DNA from: Leptospira fainei serovar Hurstbridge str. BUT 6
Lineage (GTDB): Bacteria; Spirochaetota; Leptospiria; Leptospirales; Leptospiraceae
Assembly: GCF_000306235.2 (NCBI RefSeq)
Contig: NZ_AKWZ02000010.1
Coordinates: 806,001-870,000, forward strand
Direction: 5' to 3'
Length of the DNA stretch: 64,000 nucleotides
In this document: positions 1-9,688 of the stretch, piece after piece
How positions within the stretch are numbered: position 1 is the first letter of the stretch
How the letters are laid out: every line of letters begins with the position of its first letter
Translations under genes and position numbers: made by a program
Notes under the pieces: model-generated
What the model was told of the DNA's origin: nothing
The model's input: only the letters and a program-made list of their open reading frames with translations
The model's database searches: none

Positions 1-681
1 ATTCGCTCCTATGCCGTAGCGAATTTAGGAAGACATAGGCGAGAGGCCTTCGATCTTTGCGACCTTACGCACTGTTTACATTTTTCAGGATCCGCGCAAT
101 CCACTAATTTAAATCGCTCCAAGGAGCGATTACTTTTGAAGATTGCAGTTGATAAACCGCTAGAAGCTTTTTTCCATTCGACCTGCGGAGGTAATCTCAC
201 ACATCCTTCAGTCCTTTGGAAAGATTTCCCGAAGAGGAATCACTTTTATAGGTCGGGTCCTGATCGTTGGAGAGGATCGGAGGATCTATGCAGGAACTCC
301 CCGCATTTTCGTTGGGAAACCGTCATTCAACGAGCCGACTTAGCGAAATTGCTCGATAGTAAGGACTTGCAATCGGTGGAAATAGTCCCGATGGAAAGTA
401 GAATTTCAGAACTAAGTTATATAGACAATCATGGAAATCATAAAATCGAAGTTTCCGAATTCTTATCCCGTGCAGGGAAACGTTTTGGATGGAATCGTAT
501 TAAGAGTAATTCGTTTATCATCGATTCAAGTCCGAACGGGTTTTTATTTCGTGGGAAAGGGTTGGGTCACGGTCTCGGACTCTGTCAATACGGAGCGAGA
601 GAAATGGCTATGAAAGGGGCTACGTCTCAAGAGATATTAAATTTTTATTATCCAGGGACGCAGTTGGAGATCCTCCAGTGA
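1..681 (+). CDS. SpoIID/LytB domain protein, 5' end outside window
   Basis: The reading frame is open from base 1, so only the C-terminal 226 residues are present. Visible SpoIID/LytB family signs are an early RSYAVANLGRH segment, FDLCDLTHC, the STCGGN motif and near the C-terminus GHGLGLCQYGAREMA, the usual end of this fold. In the family these proteins are amidase enhancers or lytic transglycosylases acting on peptidoglycan. The ATG/TTG-type starts inside (for example near 136) are internal. The stop overlaps the start of the next gene by 4 bases, so the two are probably co-transcribed. It converges on the alpha-2-macroglobulin operon. Confidence 0.88.
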   Translation: MRSYAVANLGRHRREAFDLCDLTHCLHFSGSAQSTNLNRSKERLLLKIAVDKPLEAFFHSTCGGNLTHPSVLWKDFPKRNHFYRSGPDRWRGSEDLCRNSPHFRWETVIQRADLAKLLDSKDLQSVEIVPMESRISELSYIDNHGNHKIEVSEFLSRAGKRFGWNRIKSNSFIIDSSPNGFLFRGKGLGHGLGLCQYGAREMAMKGATSQEILNFYYPGTQLEILQ

Positions 682-1424
682 ACGCCGGCGAAAAACGATT
701 TACCATTCTGTTATTGATTTTACTAATCTGTTCCTATCCGATCCTAACCGAACCGATCCGTATACGCAGCGAAGAGTTTACTTTCATCTACCTAACTGGG
801 GACAGTTCGATCGATAATAGAGAAGCGGGAAGCGTATTGCGGAAATTTTCGGAATTATTTATGGAAACTCTTCGTAAAGAATTGGATCGTCTGAATGTTA
901 GAAGGCCGAATGAAGCTTCGATTTTCGTCGCCGGAACCCCTACAATTTTTCAAGTTTATTCGGGGCAGCCAAAGTATTCTGCCGGCTATTGTTCACAAGA
1001 TCGCCGGATACTTTATTTTCAGAGACCGAACCTATTGGATGGCCGAGGAATTTTAGAAAAGACGATTCAACATGAGATTTGCCATTTTCTCCTGCCCGTC
1101 AGCGGGAAAAACGATTCTCACTGGTTGGAAGAATCGTATTGTGAAACACTTTACCCCATAAATAGCGAGCGATCAGCTCCATCGAATCTAGTTTTTCCGG
1201 AAAGATGGAGGATATTTCAAAAAGAACTGAATAAATCCTTAACTCAAGGCTCTATAAAGGACAGAAAAATTGCTTATCAGAAAGCGCGCCGGTGGGGCGC
1301 CTGGCTATTAAAAAAAGAAACGGAAAAGGGCTTTCGAAAACTCCTGGAAATCGAAACCCCCGATGGAAAGTGGGAAAAAGTATATGCAATATTCTTAATG
1401 AATAGGAAAGAATATTCTCCGTAG
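678..1424 (+). CDS. Secreted HEXXH zinc metallopeptidase (gluzincin-like)
   Basis: A 248-residue protein starting at GTG 678, which overlaps the SpoIID stop (GTGA). Residues 7-24 form a hydrophobic signal segment. The zinc motif HEICH is at 132-136 and is followed by WLEES around 149-153, the layout in which a downstream Glu is the third zinc ligand (gluzincin or peptidase-MA-like families). A Cys sits inside the motif, which is uncommon but allowed. It is likely periplasmic or outer-membrane facing. The substrate is unknown; pairing with SpoIID suggests an envelope role. Family membership is inferred from the motif only. Confidence 0.7.
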   Translation: MNAGEKRFTILLLILLICSYPILTEPIRIRSEEFTFIYLTGDSSIDNREAGSVLRKFSELFMETLRKELDRLNVRRPNEASIFVAGTPTIFQVYSGQPKYSAGYCSQDRRILYFQRPNLLDGRGILEKTIQHEICHFLLPVSGKNDSHWLEESYCETLYPINSERSAPSNLVFPERWRIFQKELNKSLTQGSIKDRKIAYQKARRWGAWLLKKETEKGFRKLLEIETPDGKWEKVYAIFLMNRKEYSP

Positions 1425-1445
1425 AATTCGTTTCGAGACTTAAAT

Positions 1446-3266
1446 CTAACGATTTAACACTTTCATTTTTCCCCAAGAACCGTCCTCCGGCCCATTCCCG
1501 AAAGAGAGAATCACCCTATCAAACACGGAAAATTTATCCAGAAACGGTTGAATGTCCCGATCAACGGTTTTAATCGAATATTCCGAAGCGTCTTTCGAGC
1601 CGTACACGTAGAAGGTCCGTAAATCTGTAAGAATGGCCGGGACGTTGATCGTTAGATGATGCGGATATTCCTTCAATTCTTCTGTTTCGGTAACGGAAAG
1701 TACGTCCGTTTGGTTAGGCCGATTGCCCTTCGATGAAGAAATCGCTTCTTCTACGCTTCTTCGATCCGAAGCAAAAAAAGTCCAATTTCCTAGTTTAGCT
1801 GTAGTAGGATTATAAAATCCACCGTTCTTAATGGAATAGGATTCCAAAGGCACTTCTTGAAAATTCGATTTCGAAAGATTTCCGACTTTAAAGAAAGCTC
1901 TTAAAAGACGATCGTCTTTAATTGTCCCAGGCAGTCCGATTCCGAATCTAGGATAAATCATTCCCTGATGATTCTCAAAGCCATGAAAGCTTATAGAGAT
2001 ACCCGGAGACTCGCCGAAAAATTTCGCAGCTTGTATATCGGCCTTCTTTGCAAATCCTTCCCAAGCCTGGCTAAAGTCCGCCCAGTCCTCGTTGAGTGAC
2101 GATAGAGACGTCCATAGATCCGAAGATTTCAACTCGTCCGAATATAAAACGAGATTCGCGTCTTTTGGGAGAATTTTTCCCAGACTCGGATTTGCGATTT
2201 TCCGGTCTTTTGAAACCGATTGATTACCGCCGATGCGATATAAGCTTCCCGCCAAATTTTGTCCGTCTTTCCATCCGAGTAATAAACCCGCGCCGGAATC
2301 ATTAAAGAAAGGCCGGGTCAAAGGTGCGAACATGGAATTCGGACCGATATAAAGGAGAATTTTGTTATCTTCAGTTTTTCCGGATTCCTCTCGCAGGGCT
2401 CTAAAGCCCTTGGCGTTGACGATCGAAGAGTTTTTCGCGGAGCCGGCTAGACTCAAGGATTCATCGAGCACATCATCCGAATTCGTAAGAATAATAAAGT
2501 CGCCCAAAATCGCGACGTAAACCTTCCCGGTTCCGAACTCATATCGAAACGCTTCAATATTTCCGAATGTTTCCGAACCGGCGGCAAACTGGTCGACGAA
2601 ATCGTCGGCGGAATGCGTGACTTGACTTCCTCCGGCGTAACCGTAAGAGGATTCCTCCCCTTGAGTTTCATTCGCTTTTATTTCTTCCTTGTCCGGTTTC
2701 CCGGAGGAAACGATCGTCTCACCGTTAAACGCAGTGAGTAAACTGACTCCCAATTTGGATTTTAAACTAGCCTTGCCTATTAACAACCATTTTGATTTTG
2801 GAAACAGTGCGACCGCTAAAGGACCGTCAAAAAGAGAGGCTAGTCGGGAAGGCTCCGTTAAAACTCCCGTTTTTGCCTCCAATAAATAAAGCACTGAGCT
2901 TACTTTTCTGAGTTCGGGAAGCGTTAATATTTTTTGGAATGTTCCGTCTTCCGAAAATTGCTTTCCTAAATTCGTTTGAGCAATCTCGTTCATAACCGTT
3001 TCTGGTCGAAAAACTTCTATGATCAAATCTGCATCTTTTGAGATTAAAAATGCAGGATCATTGATTGAAGAATCAATAGAATGTCTTCCTTTCATCGTCA
3101 TATATGCGCCGAATGTCAGTAGGCAAATTCCGATTACGGCAGGAATTCCTACGAAAGGATCGCCGAAAATTTTCCATTTCCATGAAACAGCCGATGTTTG
3201 CGGATAAGAAAATTTTCGAAATGAATCTCGAACGATTGCCGCACATTTACTCAGAAGTTTCTTCAT
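1446..3266 (-). CDS. Large membrane-anchored protein, last gene of the A2M operon
   Basis: A 606-residue protein with one N-terminal membrane segment at about residues 38-58 and the rest apparently periplasmic. I do not recognise a domain with certainty. It starts 4 bases inside the upstream transpeptidase gene, so it is translationally coupled and belongs to the same operon. By position and size it could match the DUF2138 protein (YfaA) of the E. coli yfa alpha-2-macroglobulin cluster; this is a guess from gene order, not from motifs. The sequence has repeated beta-rich stretches and phrases such as GPLAVALFPKS and FDRVILSFGNGPEDGSWGK. Confidence 0.75.
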   Translation of the reverse strand: MKKLLSKCAAIVRDSFRKFSYPQTSAVSWKWKIFGDPFVGIPAVIGICLLTFGAYMTMKGRHSIDSSINDPAFLISKDADLIIEVFRPETVMNEIAQTNLGKQFSEDGTFQKILTLPELRKVSSVLYLLEAKTGVLTEPSRLASLFDGPLAVALFPKSKWLLIGKASLKSKLGVSLLTAFNGETIVSSGKPDKEEIKANETQGEESSYGYAGGSQVTHSADDFVDQFAAGSETFGNIEAFRYEFGTGKVYVAILGDFIILTNSDDVLDESLSLAGSAKNSSIVNAKGFRALREESGKTEDNKILLYIGPNSMFAPLTRPFFNDSGAGLLLGWKDGQNLAGSLYRIGGNQSVSKDRKIANPSLGKILPKDANLVLYSDELKSSDLWTSLSSLNEDWADFSQAWEGFAKKADIQAAKFFGESPGISISFHGFENHQGMIYPRFGIGLPGTIKDDRLLRAFFKVGNLSKSNFQEVPLESYSIKNGGFYNPTTAKLGNWTFFASDRRSVEEAISSSKGNRPNQTDVLSVTETEELKEYPHHLTINVPAILTDLRTFYVYGSKDASEYSIKTVDRDIQPFLDKFSVFDRVILSFGNGPEDGSWGKMKVLNR

Positions 3267-4432
3267 ATTTTCCTCCGAAAGATTTCGTTTCGTTCAGTCG
3301 GACTTATTTCTTTTCTTCCGATTTTATTTAATAGATTTTGCACTAGAATCTTAGCCTGCTTTCCACCCGAACCTTTTTCCACAAAGGCGGTGAGAATGTA
3401 CGCTTTCCCTTTCCATTTAAATGCCAGAGTAATCCAGCCGTGGGTCTCGAATTTATGACCGTATTTCGTTCCCGAGCCGGTCTTCGCCCCTATAATTTCC
3501 AAATCGGATTTCCCATCCATTTTCAAACCCTTCAAAGTACCCGATTCGGGAACGTTCGAAAGTAAGGTTCCGATTAATCGCAAATCTTTCGGGGCAAATC
3601 GATTATCCATAATTTTAACGATCGACTGTTCTGTTCTCCAAAACGGGGATAAGATCGGGCCTTTGGACCATATAGCTGAATATAATTGACTGACTTTAAG
3701 AGGAGAGACTGCAATCCCCCCTTCTCCGATGGAGGTTAGAATTTTTCGTAAAGGACTCGGACTCGATTCCAATTTACCGATAGGCTCTATATACGGTTCC
3801 AACCTTGCTTTCGCAGATTCACTTAAACCCCAGTCTTCTTGAAGCTTAGAATAAAGAAAATCGGGATCCTTAGCCGCATTCGCAAGGAAATAGACATTAC
3901 AGGATTGCACTAACCCCTTTTCAAGATCGACTTCTCCGTGACCGTTAGCGATCGAACATCTTATATATTCCTTTCCGGAATCATCTTTAGGTAAATTTAA
4001 TGTTTTAAGATCGAATTTATTCGGAGCGAAAACTCCGGTTGGATAAAAACGGCCGTTGCAAGAAATCGTTTTTTGCGGGAGAAAGGAAAAACGTTCTTTG
4101 TATTTTAAAAAAACGAGCGCAGAAAAAGTCTTAACCAGAGACCCCGGCGGAAATTTTCGTTCTATAGCGATTTCCGGTCGATAAAAATAAATTAACTTTC
4201 CGGTTTCCATTTCGGCGATCAAAACGGCTGTCGTTCCGTTGGAGGATTCAAAATCTCGAACATCTTCATTCAAAAAATGGAAAGGAGTTCTCGGTGCGGA
4301 TTGTGCCGAAGCGAAAAAATCCTTTCCAGGGCAGATGACGAGTACGATCCAAAGAGCCATTCCGAAACGGCCGATTTTTCTTTCGGTATAATTGACTAAA
4401 TTCGGCAATTTACGGCTCCGGCTCGATCTCAA
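3263..4432 (-). CDS. Penicillin-binding transpeptidase domain protein
   Basis: A 389-residue protein with an N-terminal hydrophobic segment (about 23-44) and a complete serine transpeptidase/beta-lactamase-fold active site: SLVK at 98-101, SCN at 177-179 and KTGSG at 317-321. These are the SxxK, SxN and KTG motifs in the correct order and spacing. There is no glycosyltransferase (GT51) domain and no room for a pedestal domain, so it is a stand-alone transpeptidase, carboxypeptidase or class-D-like enzyme. It overlaps the DUF2135 gene by 23 bases upstream and the 606-residue protein by 4 bases downstream. In many bacteria alpha-2-macroglobulin genes pair with pbpC; this gene may be the equivalent partner. 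Confidence 0.82.
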   Translation of the reverse strand: MRSSRSRKLPNLVNYTERKIGRFGMALWIVLVICPGKDFFASAQSAPRTPFHFLNEDVRDFESSNGTTAVLIAEMETGKLIYFYRPEIAIERKFPPGSLVKTFSALVFLKYKERFSFLPQKTISCNGRFYPTGVFAPNKFDLKTLNLPKDDSGKEYIRCSIANGHGEVDLEKGLVQSCNVYFLANAAKDPDFLYSKLQEDWGLSESAKARLEPYIEPIGKLESSPSPLRKILTSIGEGGIAVSPLKVSQLYSAIWSKGPILSPFWRTEQSIVKIMDNRFAPKDLRLIGTLLSNVPESGTLKGLKMDGKSDLEIIGAKTGSGTKYGHKFETHGWITLAFKWKGKAYILTAFVEKGSGGKQAKILVQNLLNKIGRKEISPTERNEIFRRKI

Positions 4433-5090
4433 AGTTCGTCAGATGGTACACCTGTTGGGACCGAGTCATGACGAACTGATATTGCATTCTCTTTTCATTA
4501 GGCTTTCCTTCATAGAGAACTACATAGACGTTGACTCTCGTGACAGGTTTATCATAAGCGCTGTAATACTGAACTTGAACCGAGTAATTTCCCGGTAGCG
4601 CCTTGGACATAGTGAAAGTTTCGGGACCAAAACCATCCACGACGTCCACATCTAAATTACCGCCGGATTTTGTGGAAGGATGGGAAAAAAAACACTTCTC
4701 CCCGGTAGGATCGATCACCCACAAATCCACATCGGTTTGAGTGTCCCAAGTTAAAACAACTTTGATATCTCGCGAAGGTACTTTGGCAAAGAAGGATACC
4801 TTATCCGAAGCTTTACCGACTTTTACTTCGATTAAATTATTTCCCGGAGCAACAACGGCGTTTAATGAAAATCGTCCACCGGTTAAACGAATTGTTTGGG
4901 GAATTCCGTTCAAAACTAACGTTCCTCTATCCGCGGAAGTTCCGGCGACCGACCCCGAAATTTTTTGGATCCGTTCGGTCGTGAAACCTCCATTCGGAGA
5001 TTCTATACTTACCGATTCCGCGGATAGGAAATGGACTCCGACAAAGAGAAGAATGGGAACGGCAATTATATTAGCGAACTGTAATTTCAT
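4410..5090 (-). CDS. DUF2135 (YfaP-like) secreted protein
   Basis: A 226-residue protein with a signal peptide (about residues 1-24 ending LSAES). The middle looks like a small beta-sandwich (surface-protein-like) domain, and from about residue 108 it carries DIKVVLTWDTQTDVDLWV followed by PTGEKCFFSHPSTKSGG, which I recognise as the DUF2135/YfaP signature with its DVDLWV calcium-site-like Asp cluster. Its start lies 20 bases inside the alpha-2-macroglobulin gene, so translation is probably coupled. In E. coli yfaP sits in the same cluster as the alpha-2-macroglobulin gene yfaS. Molecular function is unknown. Confidence 0.82.
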   Translation of the reverse strand: MKLQFANIIAVPILLFVGVHFLSAESVSIESPNGGFTTERIQKISGSVAGTSADRGTLVLNGIPQTIRLTGGRFSLNAVVAPGNNLIEVKVGKASDKVSFFAKVPSRDIKVVLTWDTQTDVDLWVIDPTGEKCFFSHPSTKSGGNLDVDVVDGFGPETFTMSKALPGNYSVQVQYYSAYDKPVTRVNVYVVLYEGKPNEKRMQYQFVMTRSQQVYHLTNFEIEPEP

Positions 5091-8000
5091 CGTCGGAAGT
5101 CGCTCCCATTACTTCAGGATAATACATTAAAGAGGCGCGAGCGGGAATGGTCTTGTATTTTCCTTCAACTTCGGCTCGAAGAAAATATCGAACCGTGAAT
5201 TCTCGTTTAGGACCGGCTACAAAAAAGACCGCCCTGTCGTCGTAAATTTGTCTGCCTTGGTATTCGACTTTTCTATCGCCGGACAAATATTCGGCGTCCC
5301 TTTGCAAAAACGAAAATCCCGGTAGCAGGACGTCCTCCACCAAAAAATAAGAATCAGCGTTTCCTTCCTTTTCCACCTTTAGCTCTACTAAAACTAAATC
5401 GCCGGGCTGAAAATTTCTCGTGTCGGAAACTGCGATCCCTTTCCCTCCCGAATCCGGCGTAACTTTAAGATAGTTTCTCTTTACTTTGATCCCGTTCGAA
5501 TAAGACGAGATCTTTTTGGATCGATCGGTAAAATACAGGGAGGCGGTAGCGTAGAGAACCGGCCCGTCTTTCTTCTTAATTTCGATTCTGTTTTCCCCGG
5601 AACGAACGAGCTCCGGAGCGATCGGAATTCGAAAAGCCTCTGTTGCATCGGCCTTTGCAGACACACTGAAAGTTTTCAAAGAAGCCCCGTTCATAATAAT
5701 TTCCAGCGTTGCTGGAGATTCGGAATCGCGAACGGAAGCCATAAATTCCGAAAGGGCCAAAACGGCTGCAGACGTATCTCTAGAATTATTCCAAGCCAAA
5801 TCGATTCGATTAGACAAGAGGGAAGAAGCCAAGTTGGCTGTCGATTCGGAAGATTCGCCCAGTAAAAGTCCAACTCTTAAAAGAGTCGCAATTGTCTCGA
5901 TTCTGTCCGATTCCCAATTAGGCTCGCGTCCATAGGAAGTAAATTTAACGAAAGGCTTCTTCGCAAATCCGCTTTCTTCTATGGCTTTCTTATACCAATT
6001 AGATGCCTCCGCCTTTCTACCTTTATTAACTAGGGTTAAGGCAAGATTCGCTTTTCCATAAGCGTTAAGTTGAGCGGCGGATTTTAATAGTCCGTCCACA
6101 ATGGAATCTTCCAAATTGCCCGTTTCGCTAAGGGATGCGATAACATAGGCTTTTACATTCGGATTCAAAGAACCGCTATCCAGAGCAGCATAAAGGAAAT
6201 TTTTGGCCCTATAAAGAATGCTCGTTTGAATTTTAGTTCCATTCTTTTGACTAATCGCTAAGCCGCGATAAACGTACGCGGACATTCGAATATCGCTTTC
6301 TTCCATTCCTTCAAACCAGCCGAATCCACCGTCGGTTCTCTGGAGTTCCCCCACTCTCTTCAAGCCGGCTTCCAGCATTTTAGGTAATTCTCGTCGTAAT
6401 CGTTCATTGATAAACCCTGCTTTTTGAACGGATAGTAGGGGGTAAAAACGGCTCATCGTTTGTTCTACGCATCCGTAAGGATAGTCGGCCAAGTATTCCA
6501 AGGACTGTCGCAACGCAGGTAAGACAGCGGGACTTACGCGAACTTCTAATCTTGGATCCGCCAGCTCTTTCGGAGCCTCTACCTTCAACGAACCTGTGCC
6601 GTCTCCTTCGGACATTCCAAGAGAGTCCGATACTGTTCTCCGTAGGCCCCATGTTTTTAGTTGAATTTCGGATCGAAGGGAATCCGAATACCCGCCCCCT
6701 ACAGCTGTCAGAATGATTTTTGCGGATTTTATTTTAGGATCTTGTAATGCTTGTAACTGAAATTGGACAGATCGATTTTGCCTCGGTTCAAGAGTAATAT
6801 CGGTTTCCGAGGATCCGATGATTTTTGCTCCCTCGGTTTTAACCGAAACCTTAATCGGAAGTTTCTTGCCGGATTGATTCGAGACAGTCGCGGAAACTTT
6901 TTGAGTTTCTCCTTTTAAAATATAGCGCGGCATACCGCTCAAGAGCATTAGATCTTTTCTGGTAACAAAGCCGGTTTGACCTCTACCGACTTTTGTATCG
7001 GGGGTGACTGCAATCGCAGTAATTCGCCATGAAGTTAAGTTATCCGGAAGAACAAACGTTACGATCGCGGTACCATCGGATGCGGTTCGGACTTTGGCGT
7101 TCCAAAAACCTGTATCTTTAAATTTATCCCTTACCTGCTCTTCGTTCTTAATGGAGGAATATCCTGATTCTCCTTTCTTTCCAAGCGCCAACTTCAGCCT
7201 CTTGTTCTCCGAGTATCCGAAAAATTTATAGGACGAAGCTAGGGAAGTTTGAACGTTATTTCTTCTCGGATGATAGAAGAACGTCCCGATATTCGGCGTT
7301 TTTTCCTCTTTAATCTGATAAATCGCTTCGTCTACCACTGCAATAGAAAGCTCAGCAGGAACTCCTCTTCCACCTAGGGCGGTCGTTTTTATTCGGATTT
7401 CAGCCTTATCCCCGGGACGATAAACCTTGCTTCCGGTGGAAAGTTCGACTTTTAGAAATTTTTCCTCGGGAGGCGCGGCAACCCGAACTTGACTTTTATA
7501 AACATCGTTTCCGGAAAACTGAACGGCAGACAACGTAAAGTTCGGGCTCATATCGGATGTTATTTTCACCGAATACTTTAAGGCGTTTCCTTTCATTCGG
7601 ATCACGTCTTTTTTGAAAATCCGATTGCCCTCGACAGTTAAAACTATGTGGCCGTTCGAGATCGGCGTCAGCACCAGAATTTCTGCCGTTTCGCCCGTTG
7701 AATAAAGATCCTTTCCCGGTTTTAGGGTAATATCTTTAAACGGAATTTCTATCGAATCGGAAACGGAAGAAGCCCAAAAGAAAGTTTCCGATTTTGTAAT
7801 ATTTCCGTCGATATCGGTGCTTTCTGCGGCAACGATGTATTGTCCTCTTTGGGGGATTACAAACGTCGTTTCCGCAATTCCCAATTGGGACGTCGTTACG
7901 GATCGCTTGGAAATTTTCGTACGACCACCCTCGGCCGAGAAACGAATCTCCCGATTGTAAAGAGTAAGTTCTATTTTCTTACCGCCTACGACCGATTTTT

Positions 8001-9687
8001 TATTTTCATCCGCAAGCGATCTATCAAAGGGAATCAAACTAACAAGTAGCTTGGCCTCCTTACCCGGTTCATAAACGGAGTTGTCTTTACCGATGCGTAG
8101 AAAAAATGCGCTTCGATTAACGGAAAAAGACGTCGCTCCATCTAAAGTCATATCCTCGGATTGAACGGAAGCTATAATCGAATATGTAAAATCGTTATCG
8201 ATTTTACCGGGTTTAAATGTTATTTGATAACCGCCTTGAGAATCTAACTTTCCTTTTCCATTCAAGACCAGTTCTTGACGATCGCTTTGCCCGGCTTGCT
8301 CTAAGTAATCTGCAGATGCGTCAAAATTCAATTTTCCTACCGGCGAGTAATCGAACTTAGGACGACGAAATACGCGATACGAAACGTCTTTTCCCGTTAA
8401 CGCCTGCCCGTAATAATACCGAGCCTTAACGTTTGCGACGATTTCTTCCTTTTGAAGATAATTGGATTTTGGAACGGCTACCGTAACAAGGAATGTCGGT
8501 TTTTTATACGCCTCTACGGAAAATTCCGTTTGGAATGATTTTTCTTTAAATCGTAAGATTAACGAATAATTGCCTAGGAATACATTCTCCGATTCGGGAA
8601 GCTGAAATTCTCCGGAAAACGTTCCCGAATCCGCGGAAATTGAAACCGGTATAGCTGGAACGGGTACGTCGCCTTGCCCCGATCTAACTGAAACAGTCCC
8701 GGTCCCCGATAACGTCCGGTATTGATCGGAAGTAAAATTTCGTAAAATGCCTTTGAAAGAAACCTTATCGCCGGGTCGATATACGGGTCTATCGGTGTAC
8801 AAGAACGCCCTGGCCCCTCCTTCTCCATAAAATGAACTAGAATAAAATTCCGGATCCGAAACGGCAAACTCTCCGTTCCTGTAAGCAAGAACGAGACTCT
8901 TAACTGGACTTTTGCCTTTATAAAAATAAATCCCATCTGAATCGGTTTTCGCAGTTTGATAAGGAGTTCCTGTTTCCAAACTGAAAAGAGTCAGATCCGC
9001 ATTGGGTATGGGCTCACCCGTGTCCTTACGTCCAACGAATAATAAGGTTTCCGAATCCGATTGCTTAACCAAAAAATTGATTCCGGATTTTATGAGAATC
9101 GTGTAGGCAAGATTGGAACCTGATACTCCTTCCACAAGATAGACACCGTTGTCTCGAACAGGTACAGGAATTCTTCTGTAAGCCCAAGATGAGGGAACAG
9201 TCGGCACGGAGAATGAGGAAATCAATTCCTGGTCGCTTAAGATCGCGGGAACTGCTATCGGTTTTTGTTCATATGCAGCTTCGTAATCTACTCCGAATAC
9301 TTTCTTCAGTTCCGAACGTGTATTCGAATTAAATTCGCGTCTCGCCACGCTTCTAAATTCGTTCTGAAATTTTCGGAGAGTCCGGGAAAATAACGCGAGA
9401 GGATTTCCGAACGCATTCTCGTTATCTTCCTGGACCAATCGTTCCTTAACTTTCTTCGTCAGGAATGTCTTCGGGTCCGCAATCTTATACACTCGAAATT
9501 CATAACTAATGCGCCCGTTTCCTTCCAGATTTACGTATGCATTTTCGCCTGCGCCGAAACTTCGATCCGTTCCCAGATAAAACGTCGGATTTCCGAATAT
9601 CGGAGCGCGCAGGGTAATATAAGTCGCTACCGACGCAATAATTACAAACGCGGGAAAAAAATATTTAAACCCTTTCATTCTACTCAC
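5071..9687 (-). CDS. Alpha-2-macroglobulin with intact thioester
   Basis: A 1538-residue protein with an N-terminal membrane segment (about 7-26) and no lipobox Cys. Around residue 295 it has the MG2 signature TDRPVYRPGDKVSFKG, and in the C-terminal half the thioester site GCVEQ with Cys1073 and Gln1076. Bacterial alpha-2-macroglobulins are periplasmic protease traps: cleavage of a bait region exposes the thioester, which then couples to the attacking protease. The motif argues that this one is capable of covalent trapping. It follows the DUF1175 gene by 1 base and overlaps the DUF2135 gene. From memory, E. coli YfaS lacks the thioester while YfhM keeps it, so this protein combines a yfaS-like neighbourhood with a YfhM-like active site. 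Confidence 0.95.
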   Translation of the reverse strand: MSRMKGFKYFFPAFVIIASVATYITLRAPIFGNPTFYLGTDRSFGAGENAYVNLEGNGRISYEFRVYKIADPKTFLTKKVKERLVQEDNENAFGNPLALFSRTLRKFQNEFRSVARREFNSNTRSELKKVFGVDYEAAYEQKPIAVPAILSDQELISSFSVPTVPSSWAYRRIPVPVRDNGVYLVEGVSGSNLAYTILIKSGINFLVKQSDSETLLFVGRKDTGEPIPNADLTLFSLETGTPYQTAKTDSDGIYFYKGKSPVKSLVLAYRNGEFAVSDPEFYSSSFYGEGGARAFLYTDRPVYRPGDKVSFKGILRNFTSDQYRTLSGTGTVSVRSGQGDVPVPAIPVSISADSGTFSGEFQLPESENVFLGNYSLILRFKEKSFQTEFSVEAYKKPTFLVTVAVPKSNYLQKEEIVANVKARYYYGQALTGKDVSYRVFRRPKFDYSPVGKLNFDASADYLEQAGQSDRQELVLNGKGKLDSQGGYQITFKPGKIDNDFTYSIIASVQSEDMTLDGATSFSVNRSAFFLRIGKDNSVYEPGKEAKLLVSLIPFDRSLADENKKSVVGGKKIELTLYNREIRFSAEGGRTKISKRSVTTSQLGIAETTFVIPQRGQYIVAAESTDIDGNITKSETFFWASSVSDSIEIPFKDITLKPGKDLYSTGETAEILVLTPISNGHIVLTVEGNRIFKKDVIRMKGNALKYSVKITSDMSPNFTLSAVQFSGNDVYKSQVRVAAPPEEKFLKVELSTGSKVYRPGDKAEIRIKTTALGGRGVPAELSIAVVDEAIYQIKEEKTPNIGTFFYHPRRNNVQTSLASSYKFFGYSENKRLKLALGKKGESGYSSIKNEEQVRDKFKDTGFWNAKVRTASDGTAIVTFVLPDNLTSWRITAIAVTPDTKVGRGQTGFVTRKDLMLLSGMPRYILKGETQKVSATVSNQSGKKLPIKVSVKTEGAKIIGSSETDITLEPRQNRSVQFQLQALQDPKIKSAKIILTAVGGGYSDSLRSEIQLKTWGLRRTVSDSLGMSEGDGTGSLKVEAPKELADPRLEVRVSPAVLPALRQSLEYLADYPYGCVEQTMSRFYPLLSVQKAGFINERLRRELPKMLEAGLKRVGELQRTDGGFGWFEGMEESDIRMSAYVYRGLAISQKNGTKIQTSILYRAKNFLYAALDSGSLNPNVKAYVIASLSETGNLEDSIVDGLLKSAAQLNAYGKANLALTLVNKGRKAEASNWYKKAIEESGFAKKPFVKFTSYGREPNWESDRIETIATLLRVGLLLGESSESTANLASSLLSNRIDLAWNNSRDTSAAVLALSEFMASVRDSESPATLEIIMNGASLKTFSVSAKADATEAFRIPIAPELVRSGENRIEIKKKDGPVLYATASLYFTDRSKKISSYSNGIKVKRNYLKVTPDSGGKGIAVSDTRNFQPGDLVLVELKVEKEGNADSYFLVEDVLLPGFSFLQRDAEYLSGDRKVEYQGRQIYDDRAVFFVAGPKREFTVRYFLRAEVEGKYKTIPARASLMYYPEVMGATSDDEITVR

Positions 9688-9688
9688 C

